In this document: one piece after another, positions 44,115 through 53,224 of the stretch
Position numbering within the stretch: position 1 is the stretch's first letter
Layout: the number at the start of each line of letters is the position of its first letter
DNA from: Filomicrobium sp.
Lineage (GTDB): Bacteria > Pseudomonadota > Alphaproteobacteria > Rhizobiales > Hyphomicrobiaceae
Assembly (NCBI GenBank): GCA_017792465.1
Contig: CP051234.1
Coordinates: forward strand, 2,110,606 to 2,174,605
Reading direction: 5' to 3'
Length of the DNA: 64,000 nt
The notes under the pieces: model-generated
What the model was told of the DNA's origin: nothing
Database searches by the model: none
The model's input: only the letters and a program-made list of their open reading frames with translations
Translations under genes and position numbers: made by a program

Positions 44115-45323
44115 CTATTGCAGCAGCTTTGGAGAGCCAGCCGTCGTCATCTCGCCTGAGGCCATATCACCGGGCTGTATCGTCCACTTTGTCTGGTTCA
44201 GGATCAGCGTATTGGTGACCAGCGTGAATTTCTTGGACTTTATTCCGGATCCCGAATTGAAGGTCACGTCACGGCTTGGCAAATAGACGAGATCGGAAAT
44301 GTCGAAACCAAGTGAGTCATTCAATACGAATTGACTGCGGGAGAGGCCTGGGGCTTCGAACATCACGATGCCTTCGTATGCACCGCTGGTTGGCGCATGA
44401 AGGGTTGCTGAGACGGCGCTGTTGAATTGGATTTTGGAGGTATCGGCATAATAGAACGTAACGCCTGCTCCCGACCAGTTGCCGCCGTTGACGTTCCAAC
44501 CGCCTTGTTTGATGACATAGACACCGGGATTGAATGTTACGTTTGGCGCGTTATTGAAATTGACCCAGCCGCAGTAGACGCCCGGCGACAAGACAACATT
44601 ACCGCCATTGAAGTTCAGATTGGAATAAGTGCAGCCAGACGTGTTCGGGGTCGGCAGCGTTCCAACATAAGGGTCTGCTTTTGGTGCGCAACCGAGTTCA
44701 AGGTTCGAGTGCGTGCCGCCATTGTCGATAATCTGGCTACCGGCAATACAGATTTTGGCCGTATCGATGTTGGTTCCGGAGTTGAAAATCGCAGCTGGAT
44801 TTGCCGTTGAATGGACATGGATTTCGCAATCCGAACCCGAAATATCGGCACCACTGTTGACCAGAAAAGCCTGGCTGGCATTCTTGTCGAGCACAATGAT
44901 ACAAGCCTTGCCGCCGGCGCTCGTGCTGCCCGCGGCTGCAGCCGATTGAACGCCGACTTCGATCTCGGCAAATCCGATTATACCCGTGAACGCTGTCGGC
45001 AAATTCTGGGATGCTGACGCTGACGCCGCTCCAGGCGTTGGCCGCGTAGCACTCACCTGCACAGGGTTTGTGTCTGTGTAGTTCAGATTGAAAACTTGCT
45101 CCACGGTCGATTGGACGTCGGCATCTGGATTTTTCGCAGCCGCCAATACAGCGGCATCGAGGGCCGCCTGCATTTTTTGCTGTGCGCTAACGGCACGGCT
45201 GTAGTCGATCGCTGCACCGACGACCAGCAACAAGGCTGCCAAGACTACGGCACTCAGAACGGCCACGACGCCGGACTTGTCGGAATTTAACTGCTTTATT
45301 TGTTTAATAATTCGCTTCGGCAT
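44115..45323 (-). CDS. TadG-like pilus-assembly-type protein, orphan
   Basis: A 402-residue protein. The N-terminal transmembrane helix (residues about 18-40) follows a short basic stretch, and the next segment (A-A-I-D-Y-S-R-A-x-x-x-Q-x-x-M-Q-A-A-L-D-A-A) is the hallmark of TadE/TadG-type proteins. These are usually part of tight-adherence pilus systems. The rest is Asn/Gly/Ser-rich with repeated F-N-x-G/N-x-G segments that suggest a beta-solenoid, and it has few cysteines. It lacks the von Willebrand A domain typical of full TadG. No other tad genes are in this window. It lies between tRNA-Leu and rnd. Confidence 0.75.
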   Translation of the reverse strand: MPKRIIKQIKQLNSDKSGVVAVLSAVVLAALLLVVGAAIDYSRAVSAQQKMQAALDAAVLAAAKNPDADVQSTVEQVFNLNYTDTNPVQVSATRPTPGAASASASQNLPTAFTGIIGFAEIEVGVQSAAAAGSTSAGGKACIIVLDKNASQAFLVNSGADISGSDCEIHVHSTANPAAIFNSGTNIDTAKICIAGSQIIDNGGTHSNLELGCAPKADPYVGTLPTPNTSGCTYSNLNFNGGNVVLSPGVYCGWVNFNNAPNVTFNPGVYVIKQGGWNVNGGNWSGAGVTFYYADTSKIQFNSAVSATLHAPTSGAYEGIVMFEAPGLSRSQFVLNDSLGFDISDLVYLPSRDVTFNSGSGIKSKKFTLVTNTLILNQTKWTIQPGDMASGEMTTAGSPKLLQ

Positions 45324-45728
45324 GGCCTTTTCATCCCCACATTCAAAAGGCGGACTAGAAATATTTACGCCGAATTTGTTTAAGGAGAATTCGCGGATTG
45401 TCTAAAATTGTTCTTATCGAAATTGGCCGCCAACTGAAGAGAAGTTGGATCTAATCCAAGGGAATGAAAACCGGTTTCCAATACCTTCGCCTCCGTTAAG
45501 GATTGTGCGTGGATGGATCATTTACCTGTTCTTACCGGGATGGGGCGCTCTAGGACCAGGCGAGGTTGGTGCGATTTGTCGCGGTGCCAAACTGAAGGTT
45601 CTTTTGGATTTCGCCGGTTCCTTGTTTGCACGGAACGTCTGCGGGCTGGATGGTTGCCGCAACACCTGTTAGGAAGCGAATTCACCGCGATACACGTCTA
45701 GCGACTTCAACGGACCGGGCTTGCAATC
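45324..45728. other. Divergent intergenic region between tadG-like gene and rnd
   Basis: About 405 bases, AT-rich in its first 100 bases, next to the tadG-like start. It should contain promoters for both divergent genes. Nothing specific was recognised. Confidence 0.4.
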
Positions 45729-46349
45729 ATGAGCGTTGACAAAATCACCTTGCACAAGGGCGACCTGCCTGACGGTTTGAAGTTTCCCGATAGTGTCGCC
45801 ATCGATTCGGAGACGCTTGGGCTTAACCCGCTGCGCGACCGGCTTTGCGTCGTGCAACTGTCGGGCGGAGACGGAACCGCGCATCTGGTGCAATTTGACG
45901 GCCGCACCTATGACGCGCCCAACCTGAAGGCGCTGCTGGCCGATGAGAAGGTCGTGAAAATCTTCCATTTCGCGCGCTTTGACGTGGCGGTGATGAAGCA
46001 CTACCTGGGTGTCGTTGCGACACCGATCTACTGCACGAAGATTGCTTCCAAGCTGGTTCGCACCTACACCGACAGGCATGGTTTGAAAGACGTCTGTTCG
46101 GAACTGGCGGGCGTCGAGCTTTCCAAGCAGCAGCAAAGTTCGGATTGGGCGGCGGAAGACCTCAGCGAACAGCAGCTGAAATACGCGGCCAATGACGTCC
46201 TGCATCTTCACACCGTGAAACGCAGGCTCGATCAGATGCTGGAGCGCGAGGGCCGCACGCATTTGGCGGAGGCTGCATTCAAGTTCCTGCCGGTGAGGGC
46301 CGAAATGGACCTTGCCGGGTTTGGGGACACCGACATCTTTTCCCACTGA
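45729..46349 (+). CDS. rnd: Ribonuclease D (short form, DEDDy 3'-5' exonuclease)
   Basis: A 206-residue exonuclease that trims the 3' ends of RNA. The DEDD catalytic motifs are present: AIDSETLG (Exo I), FHFARFDVAVM (Exo II), and YAANDVLHL (Exo III, with the DEDDy-type Tyr). It lacks the two HRDC domains of E. coli RNase D, as is usual for the short alphaproteobacterial form. It is the first gene of the conserved rnd - lpt - rpoN - hpf - ptsN neighbourhood. The ATG at 45729 is supported by an upstream purine-rich stretch. Confidence 0.88.
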   Translation: MSVDKITLHKGDLPDGLKFPDSVAIDSETLGLNPLRDRLCVVQLSGGDGTAHLVQFDGRTYDAPNLKALLADEKVVKIFHFARFDVAVMKHYLGVVATPIYCTKIASKLVRTYTDRHGLKDVCSELAGVELSKQQQSSDWAAEDLSEQQLKYAANDVLHLHTVKRRLDQMLEREGRTHLAEAAFKFLPVRAEMDLAGFGDTDIFSH

Positions 46350-46709
46350 AAACCCTGAGAGATCGGCCGACTTTACTCTGCTGCCGGTTGTGCACAGTCC
46401 CAAATTCACCCAATTTGGCAGTGAAAAAACTGAGCCAGTGTGTGAAACGGACTGGGTGTGCGCCTCTGCGGCCGAATGGCAAATGAAAGTTGCTTGATCG
46501 GGCCGCCTCAAAGCTGTCTAAGTTGTTGATTTTCTAGTGGTTCGATCTGCGATTTGCGTGTTCTCTGGCGAGCCGACACAGACTGGACGTCTGTGGCATA
46601 CGCTATAAACCAGCCAAAGTGGGCCGTTGGGGCTCGTTCTCGAAGCTGAGCGAACTTATGTAATTGCCGTCATGTCGGGACGCGGTCCGCAAACGGGGTT
46701 TCAGTGAAA
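46350..46709. other. Intergenic region upstream of the LPS-transport genes
   Basis: About 360 bases between rnd and the LptC-LptA gene. A promoter for the lpt operon is likely here, but I could not assign it. No gene or RNA was recognised. Confidence 0.4.
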
Positions 46710-48800
46710 ATGGCTCATGCCACATCGTTCGACAATCCGACGCAGCCGCCGGTGCGCAACAACCGCATCGTCGTCGTCGGTGTCGACCGGTCGAAGCAGT
46801 TCAAGCGAGCCCGCCGGCATACCTTTCTCGTCAGGACCCTGCGCTACGTTCTTCCGACGCTCACGATCGGCTCGGTCGCGCTTTACGGCGTGTCGGCCCT
46901 TTTGGCGACGAACTGGACGGCGGAGACCGCTCTGCGCACGATCGCTAAGATCCTCCCGGAAAATATCGCCATGCAGAACCCTCACTATGAAGGGTTCACC
47001 GGAGATGGCGGCACATATTTTGTCGAGGCCTTGACGGCGAACCAGGATCTGAAGAAGCCGTTCTTCATCAAGCTCAACACCATTACCGGCGTTCTGACGG
47101 ACGCCAAGAACGTGAAGACCAACCTCAAGTCAGCTCACGGCACGTTCGATAGCCGCAATTCGACACTGCGGCTTGGCGGCGGGATTGATATCGTCTCGGA
47201 AGACGGGACGAAGGCCAAGCTCAGCACGGCCATTGTGCAGCCGAAGGTCGGCGTCATCGCTTCGAATGAGCCGGTGGTCTTCGAAATGCCCGGCGGCAAG
47301 GTCAATTCAGACAAGCTTCGCGTTTGGCAGAAGAAAAAGCTCATTGCGTTTACGGGCAACGTTCGGACGCAGCTGACACCGCCTGAAAACACCCAGACGC
47401 AAGGGCAGGTGCAGACGCCAGGTCCGTCTTCGTCGACATCGCTTATGGGCAATTCCAGCGAGCCCGTCGACATCACGTCCGCGCAACTGAGAGTCGACCG
47501 CGGGCAAGGCGTTGCGAATTTCATCGGCAACGTCAAAGCCGTGCAGGGCGACCAGTCTTTGCAGTCCAATACGATGGCGGTTTATTTCGCTGAAAGCGCG
47601 GATGGTAACGCGCAGCCGGACGGCAATGCAACCGCGACGCCACTGGGTGGCGGCAGCTCGCGCGTGACCCGGATCGAAATTCCTCAGCCGCTCATCATGC
47701 GGCGCGGCGCGCTTGAACAAATGACGGGCGACAAGGCGACGTTCGATGTCCTCAACGACAAATCCAAAATCGAGGGTAATGTCGTGATGTCGTCGGGGCC
47801 TGACAGGAAGGCCGTTGCGGAGACGGCTGACATCGATTCCAAAGCCGATACGATTTTGCTGAGCGGCAACGTCGTGGTGACGCAAGGGCAAAATGAGATC
47901 CGCGGCGACCATCTTTTCGTCGACCGCGCCAAGGGGCTCAGCCGTCTGACCAACCAGGTCAAAACCGGGCCGAATGCCGGCAGGATTTCTGCAAGGCTGA
48001 TCCGCGAAGGGGCGGGCGGCAAGACCGCGGCTGCCAAGCCCGCTGCGAAAACAGCCGGCAATCCGGTTGCCAAGGCCGCAGAAGCTGGTTCGGCGCTTTC
48101 TGCGACTGCGTTTAAAAGCGATCCTGGTGCTCCTACCGACATCACCTCAGTGCGTCTGGATGTCGATGACCAGAACAAGAAGGCCATCTTCTCTGGCGAC
48201 GTTCGCGTCGATCAGGGGCAGATGTCGATGCGCGCCAACACGATCACGGCGTTCTATGACGGCAATTCCAGCCTGATCCAACAAGATACCCAACCTGCAT
48301 CCCCTAAAGCGGCCGAACAGGCAGGCGCGCAGCTGAAACGGATCCGCGCCGATGGTAAGGTGTTCATCAAGTCGCGCAACGAGGGCCAGACGGCTTCGGG
48401 CGATTGGGCTGACATCGACATGGTCAAGAACACCGTGCACCTGGGCGGCGACGTCGTTCTCAATCAGGGTAAGAACGTCATCCGCGCAACGTCCTTGATG
48501 ATCGATATGAAAACCGGCAACGCGGTGGTTGAGACGTCGCCGGATGCGGCGAATGCCGGTTGGGCCTCAACCCTGGTGCAGCCCTCGCGCAAAGGCAGCT
48601 TGAAAACGCCGATCCGGAGGATGCGCGGTGGGCGGCCGAGTGCGGTCTTCTATCCGACGCAAATTACTAAAAGCGCCGACAAGTCGAAGAAATCAAAACC
48701 GGCAAAGCCGTCCGCTGAATCCACTAGCGGAGCTCAGGCAACCCCGCGCCGTCCGGCCGCCTCGAGCTGGGAGGCCACGACCGATTCAAGCGGTCAATAG
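46710..48800 (+). CDS. LptC-LptA fusion protein, LPS transport across the periplasm
   Basis: A 696-residue protein that appears to join two normally separate parts of the LPS transport bridge. Residues about 43-70 form the single transmembrane helix of LptC, and residues 75-225 an LptC-like beta-jellyroll. Two LptA/OstA-like domains follow (about 252-435 and 475-613), each with the D-I-T-S-x-x-L-x-V-D start and G-x-V-x-x-x-Q-G repeats. An Ala/Lys-rich linker joins the two LptA parts. A Ser/Lys-rich tail ends the protein. The start is ATG 46710 (or GTG 46704). LptB follows after 117 bases. Confidence 0.82.
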   Translation: MAHATSFDNPTQPPVRNNRIVVVGVDRSKQFKRARRHTFLVRTLRYVLPTLTIGSVALYGVSALLATNWTAETALRTIAKILPENIAMQNPHYEGFTGDGGTYFVEALTANQDLKKPFFIKLNTITGVLTDAKNVKTNLKSAHGTFDSRNSTLRLGGGIDIVSEDGTKAKLSTAIVQPKVGVIASNEPVVFEMPGGKVNSDKLRVWQKKKLIAFTGNVRTQLTPPENTQTQGQVQTPGPSSSTSLMGNSSEPVDITSAQLRVDRGQGVANFIGNVKAVQGDQSLQSNTMAVYFAESADGNAQPDGNATATPLGGGSSRVTRIEIPQPLIMRRGALEQMTGDKATFDVLNDKSKIEGNVVMSSGPDRKAVAETADIDSKADTILLSGNVVVTQGQNEIRGDHLFVDRAKGLSRLTNQVKTGPNAGRISARLIREGAGGKTAAAKPAAKTAGNPVAKAAEAGSALSATAFKSDPGAPTDITSVRLDVDDQNKKAIFSGDVRVDQGQMSMRANTITAFYDGNSSLIQQDTQPASPKAAEQAGAQLKRIRADGKVFIKSRNEGQTASGDWADIDMVKNTVHLGGDVVLNQGKNVIRATSLMIDMKTGNAVVETSPDAANAGWASTLVQPSRKGSLKTPIRRMRGGRPSAVFYPTQITKSADKSKKSKPAKPSAESTSGAQATPRRPAASSWEATTDSSGQ

Positions 48801-48917
48801 CCACCGCTACGCCTTTTTCACGATTTACCGATACCCACTTTTGCATTGATCATGCAATATACGCGCCATTGCGTCCTTTCGGGATTTGATGCAACACTTG
48901 GCGGATTCAGAGAGGAA

Positions 48918-49790
48918 ATGCAGGTCGTGAGAATTCTACCGTTCGGTAAGCAGCGGAAAGCGCCAGTCCAGCAGGCTCCCCAGCTTGTCGCGTCACGGCA
49001 GCATTCTGCGCCTCCAGGCGATTACGACGACATGCGACTGGCCGTGCCCCATGAAGCCTCCGAGGGCTGGCTCACGGTGACCCAGGTTAAGAAAAGCTAC
49101 AAGAAGCGCATGGTTGTTAAAGGTGTCAGCCTTGATGTCCGGCGCGGAGAGTCCGTCGGATTGCTGGGGCCGAACGGTGCGGGCAAAACCACCGTTTTCT
49201 ATATGATCACCGGACTTGTCCCGGCCGATGAGGGCAAGATCACCATCGACGGGCATGACGTCACCGCGCTTCCGATGTACCAGCGCGCCCGCCTTGGCAT
49301 CGGCTATCTACCTCAGGAAGCTTCGATTTTTCGGGGTTTGACGGTGGAAGAAAACATCATGGCTGTGCTTGAGCTTGTCGAGCCCAACCGCAAGAAGCGC
49401 AAAGAACAACTCGATCAGCTCCTGGAAGAGTTTACCATTACAGGCCGGCGCAAATCGCCTTCGATCGCGCTTTCCGGCGGTGAGCGGCGGCGATGCGAAA
49501 TCGCCCGGGCGTTGGCCACGCGGCCGGCCTTCATGTTGCTTGACGAACCTTTTGCCGGCGTCGACCCGAAGGCGGTTAACGACATTCAGGAACTCGTGCG
49601 GCACCTGACACAGCGCGGGATCGGTGTTCTTATTACGGACCACAACGTTCGCGAGACACTCGACATTGTCGAGCGCGCCTACGTCATCTTCGAGGGTCAA
49701 GTTCTGACAAAAGGTAACCCTCAGGAAATCATAAGCAACGAAGACGTACGCCGGGTTTATCTCGGCAACATGTTCGCTAACCAAGCTTAG
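48918..49790 (+). CDS. lptB: LPS export ABC transporter ATP-binding protein LptB
   Basis: The ATPase that powers LPS extraction from the inner membrane with LptF/LptG. Walker A is GPNGAGKTT (near residue 84), the signature is LSGGERRR, Walker B is AFMLLDEPFAGVD, and the switch His is in TDHNVRETL, all matching LptB. About 50 residues before the core are unusual and poorly conserved. Start choice is uncertain: ATG 48918 is used, GTG 48927 has better spacing from AGAGGA, and ATG 48852 would give a longer form. It sits between the LptC-LptA gene and rpoN, its usual place. Confidence 0.92.
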   Translation: MQVVRILPFGKQRKAPVQQAPQLVASRQHSAPPGDYDDMRLAVPHEASEGWLTVTQVKKSYKKRMVVKGVSLDVRRGESVGLLGPNGAGKTTVFYMITGLVPADEGKITIDGHDVTALPMYQRARLGIGYLPQEASIFRGLTVEENIMAVLELVEPNRKKRKEQLDQLLEEFTITGRRKSPSIALSGGERRRCEIARALATRPAFMLLDEPFAGVDPKAVNDIQELVRHLTQRGIGVLITDHNVRETLDIVERAYVIFEGQVLTKGNPQEIISNEDVRRVYLGNMFANQA

Positions 49791-49840
49791 CTATGCTGGC
49801 CCGGCGAACGAATATCGTGAGAATTGGTTAAGGTGGGGCA

Positions 49841-51388
49841 ATGGCGATAAACGCCAAACTTGAGCTTCGACAGGGCCAGCAGCTGGTGATGACACCCCAG
49901 TTGCAGCAGGCCATCAAGCTCCTGCAGCTGTCGAACCTCGAATTGGTCGATTACGTCACGACCGAGCTGGAACGTAACCCCTTGCTCGAGCGCGATGAAG
50001 CCAGCGATGCGCCGATCAGCCCGGACCGGAACGAGCGAGATGCGACCGCCACACCAGAAAACAACGGCGAACCGAGCGCTTCGGACGACTGGCTTGGCAA
50101 CGAGCGGGGCACGTCGGAAGCAACCAACGTGCTCGATACCGATTACGAGTCGATGTATCCGGACACGTCTGCAAGCGACCTGGGAACGCTCGACAGCACG
50201 CGCTTGAGCGGCTCGGAGTGGTCTTCGGTCAAATCTGGCGGCAGCGTCAGCGACGATGACCCCAACCTCGAAGCGTTCGTCAGCAGCAATCTTTCGTTAA
50301 AGGATCATTTGAGCGAACAGCTGTCGATGGCGGTCTTTGAACCAGCCGACCGGCTTATTGGACAACACTTGATCGATCTGGTCGATGAGTCCGGATATCT
50401 GCCGTCGGACCTGGGGGAAACCATCGACAAGCTCGGCGCGACTGACGAGCTTGTCGATGGTGTTCTCCAGAAGCTGCAGACGTTCGACCCGCCGGGTGTC
50501 TTTGCAAGATCGCTCGGCGAATGCTTGGCGCTGCAGCTCAAAGACCAGAACCGCTATGACCCGCAAATTGCGGCCTTGCTGACAAATCTCGACCTTCTCG
50601 CCCGCCATGACATCGGCAAGCTACGCAAGGCCGTCGGCTGCGACATGGATGAGCTCTCCGACATGATCAACGAGATCCGGTGCCTCAATCCCAAGCCCGG
50701 TCTGGCGTTCGGCAGCGTGCAGGTTCAGCCCGTCGTGCCCGACGTCATCGTCAAGCCGGCCTCTGACGGGTCTTGGATTGTCGAACTCAACAGCGAGACG
50801 TTACCGAAGGTCCTGGTCAACCGCAGCTACTACACGCGCGTGTCACGCAATGCCTGCAAGGAAGCGGACAAGGAATACCTCTCAGAGTGCCTGCAATCGG
50901 CCAACTGGCTTGTCAAAAGTCTGGACCAGCGGGCACGCACCATTCTCAAGGTCGCCCGCGAAATCGTGCGCCAGCAGGACGGCTTCTTCACGTATGGCAT
51001 TCAGCATTTGCGACCGCTCAACTTGAAAACCGTGGCGGATGCCATCTCGATGCATGAATCGACTGTCTCGCGCGTCACCTCCAGCAAGTACATGGCGACA
51101 ACGCGTGGGATCTTCGAGCTCAAGTATTTCTTCACGTCGGCGATCGCTTCTGCTGAGAACGGCGAGGCTCACTCCTCTGAATCGGTGCGCTTCCGCATCA
51201 AGCAGCTGATCGATGCGGAACGGGCCGAAGCGGTGCTTTCGGACGATCAGATCGTGGACATTTTGCGCAAGGAAGGCATCGACATCGCGCGGCGGACGGT
51301 TGCCAAATACCGGGAAGCCTTGCGGATCCCATCTTCGGTCCAGAGACGGCGGCAAAAGCGCGCGATCCAACAGGTCGCAGGGGTCTGA
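49841..51388 (+). CDS. rpoN: RNA polymerase sigma-54 factor
   Basis: A 515-residue sigma factor for enhancer-dependent promoters, used for nitrogen and other regulated genes. Region I is at the N-terminus (LELRQGQQLVMTPQLQQAIK, L/Q-rich). A long acidic region II (about residues 55-145) follows, then the core-binding domain, the helix-turn-helix near residue 400 (ADAISMHESTVSRVTSSKY), and the diagnostic RpoN box ARRTVAKYRE near residue 485. It is downstream of lptB by 50 bases and upstream of hpf. Confidence 0.96.
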   Translation: MAINAKLELRQGQQLVMTPQLQQAIKLLQLSNLELVDYVTTELERNPLLERDEASDAPISPDRNERDATATPENNGEPSASDDWLGNERGTSEATNVLDTDYESMYPDTSASDLGTLDSTRLSGSEWSSVKSGGSVSDDDPNLEAFVSSNLSLKDHLSEQLSMAVFEPADRLIGQHLIDLVDESGYLPSDLGETIDKLGATDELVDGVLQKLQTFDPPGVFARSLGECLALQLKDQNRYDPQIAALLTNLDLLARHDIGKLRKAVGCDMDELSDMINEIRCLNPKPGLAFGSVQVQPVVPDVIVKPASDGSWIVELNSETLPKVLVNRSYYTRVSRNACKEADKEYLSECLQSANWLVKSLDQRARTILKVAREIVRQQDGFFTYGIQHLRPLNLKTVADAISMHESTVSRVTSSKYMATTRGIFELKYFFTSAIASAENGEAHSSESVRFRIKQLIDAERAEAVLSDDQIVDILRKEGIDIARRTVAKYREALRIPSSVQRRRQKRAIQQVAGV

Positions 51389-51718
51389 AGCGGGGCCAGG
51401 TCCGCTCAAAAAGGGCTTGTCGAGGATCGTTTTGCGGAATTACCGTTAATGGCAGAATCGGCAACCAGGCGGACTTAACGATCAACGGTTAAGTAGCCCG
51501 CTGCAATCTCTTGACACCCCTTCGCGATGCAGCAACGATTAGCTCCAGGGCGATATTCCGGTGGAAAAAGTATGGGCCTGCGACGCAATTAAGGGGCTAC
51601 AGCGTTTGATCCAGTTAAGATCTGGAGACCACAAGGAATTATATTGCCGCCTCCGGATTCAACTCCGGACACAAAGAAGAAGCAGGCCGTCAAGTCAAAG
51701 AAAGGGCCAGTCAATACT
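51389..51718. other. Intergenic region between rpoN and hpf
   Basis: About 330 bases. It should carry the hpf promoter. AAGGAATTATATTG at 51633-51646 offers a ribosome site for an alternative TTG start of hpf. No terminator with a T-run was seen. Confidence 0.4.
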
Positions 51719-52315
51719 ATGACACTCCAAGTCACGGGCAAAAACGTCGATGCTGGGGATGCTTACCAGACCTATATCACTGAGAAAATCTCAGGAGTAT
51801 TTGAGAAATACATCGGTCCGGAGATTTCCGGCCATGTTAGACTGGAAAAAGAACGTTCGACGTTCCGCACCAATTGCTCGATCAGACTACGCACCGGACT
51901 ACTGGTAGAGGCTCACGGAACCGGCGGAGATGCCTATTCGAGCGCCGACTCGGCTATCGAACACCTCGAAAAGCGGGTAAGACGCTATAAACGGCGTCTC
52001 AAAGACCATCATCATCAGCGCCAGAACGGAAATCAGCTGCCTGCTGAGATGCCGGCCAGGGATTATGTCCTGAAACTCTCTGATGATGAGCATGAAGAAG
52101 ACGCAAAGACAGATCATCACCCAGTTATCATTGCTGAAACAGAAACGGGTATTCGTGAGTTGACAGTGGGTGAAGCCGTGATGCATCTCGATCTGGGGGA
52201 AAATCCGTTTTTGATTTTTCGAAATGCGGGCTCAGGGGGCATTAACGTCGTCTATCGCCGGCCTGACGGGAACGTCGGGTGGGTCGATCCGGCCAAAGGT
52301 GAGCAGTCGTCGTAA
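51719..52315 (+). CDS. hpf: Ribosome hibernation-promoting factor, long form
   Basis: A 198-residue protein that stops ribosomes in stationary phase by pairing 70S particles. The N-terminal domain (residues about 1-100) begins MTLQVTGKNVDAGD, the usual family start, and folds as the beta-alpha-beta HPF fold. The C-terminal domain (about 140-195: EAVMHLDLGENPFLIFRN) is the dimerisation part of long HPF. A TTG at 51644 with a good AAGGA site would add 25 basic residues; ATG 51719 fits the family better. It follows rpoN and precedes ptsN, its usual order. Confidence 0.9.
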   Translation: MTLQVTGKNVDAGDAYQTYITEKISGVFEKYIGPEISGHVRLEKERSTFRTNCSIRLRTGLLVEAHGTGGDAYSSADSAIEHLEKRVRRYKRRLKDHHHQRQNGNQLPAEMPARDYVLKLSDDEHEEDAKTDHHPVIIAETETGIRELTVGEAVMHLDLGENPFLIFRNAGSGGINVVYRRPDGNVGWVDPAKGEQSS

Positions 52316-52452
52316 GGGAGCCGTTTTAGCTCCTGAGGGACCGATCATCCTGTCGACGGCCGGGTCTGAATGATTTGAGCAAAGAGTTTGCGGGGATTCG
52401 AGGCGTAATCGGCGACGTCAAGCGAAGGCAGCAAACCGTGGGACAAAAAAAC

Positions 52453-52917
52453 ATGGACCTTAGTGACTTGCTCGAGCCAGAGGGCATTCTTTCCTCGTTG
52501 CAGGCGAAAAGTAAGAAACAGGCATTGCAGGAGCTGTCGAACCACGCCGCTGAGCTGACCGGTCTCGATGCGCGCGATGTCTTCGACACCTTGCTGCAAC
52601 GTGAGCGGCTTGGCTCCACGGGGCTTGGGCGCGGCATCGCCATTCCGCACGTGAAGTTCAAAGATCTCGATCGGATCGTGTGTCTGTTCGCGCGGCTTGC
52701 CGAACCGATCGAGTTCGAGAGCCATGACGATGCGCCGGTCGATCTCATCTTCCTGCTGCTGGCTCCCGAACACGCAAGTGGCGATCACCTCAAGGCGCTG
52801 GCCAGGATCTCAAGACTGGTGCGGGAGCCTTCAACGCTGGATCAGTTGCGCTCCGCTGCCGACAGCGATGCGATCCGCGACGTTCTTTCAAACCCGATTA
52901 CGTCAAACGCGGCTTGA
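52453..52917 (+). CDS. ptsN: PTS nitrogen-regulatory enzyme IIA (EIIA-Ntr)
   Basis: A 154-residue phosphoprotein of the nitrogen-related phosphotransferase pathway. It accepts phosphate from NPr and in other bacteria controls potassium transport and stress responses. The phosphorylated His is His66 in GIAIPHVKF. The fold runs from DLSDLLEPEGIL to the C-terminal helix L-R-S-A. The start at ATG 52453 is chosen because residues MDLSDLL begin the family alignment; codons further upstream lack family similarity. It closes the rpoN-hpf-ptsN cluster. The repeat-filled gap at 52918-53224 follows. Confidence 0.93.
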   Translation: MDLSDLLEPEGILSSLQAKSKKQALQELSNHAAELTGLDARDVFDTLLQRERLGSTGLGRGIAIPHVKFKDLDRIVCLFARLAEPIEFESHDDAPVDLIFLLLAPEHASGDHLKALARISRLVREPSTLDQLRSAADSDAIRDVLSNPITSNAA

Positions 52918-52956
52918 GTCTTTGTTTGCGCCTTCGGTTGCCCTAGCTTTTTGTTT

Positions 52957-53123
52957 GGCCCTTCGGTTGCCCACACGGCAACCGGGCCGTGACAACCAGC
53001 CCTCCCGGTCAGAATGAGCCGCGAGGGCTTTTTCGTTTTGCCCTTCGGGTGCCGACCAGCACCCGGGCCAATGACAACCAGCGCTCTCGGTCTGAACGAG
53101 CCGCACGGGCTTATTTGGTTGCC
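52957..53123. repeat. Two tandem copies of an 84-base palindromic repeat
   Basis: The first copy begins GGCCCTTCGGTTGCC and folds against GGCAACCGGGCC. The second (53041 onward) begins GCCCTTCGGGTGCC and folds against GCACCCGGGC. Both continue with GACAACCAGC, a CGGTC segment and a GAGCCGC-G-GGGCTT segment, so the unit is about 84 bases. A fragment lies just before at 52929. The first 45 bases of copy one are identical to the repeat at 60588. No coding role is seen. Confidence 0.8.
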
Positions 53124-53142
53124 ACGTCCGATTTGTCCTAGT

Positions 53143-53207
53143 CCAACACCGGCTTGCCGAGTGTTGGCGGGCTTTCTTAGAGCCAACACTTCCTAAAGTC
53201 GTGTTGG
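53143..53207. repeat. Two CCAACAC-N11-GTGTTGG hairpins
   Basis: Hairpins at 53143-53167 and 53183-53207. The first is the reverse complement of the unit at 43534 with one change in the interior. The second has the same 7-base arms and an unrelated interior. They lie at the 3' end of uppP, so they may act as a terminator for it. Confidence 0.8.
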
Positions 53208-53224
53208 CTAAACAAAAACCAGCT

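Noticed and set aside
46312-46497. 61-codon frame after rnd
   Set aside because: It overlaps the end of rnd and has no ribosome site or recognised motif.
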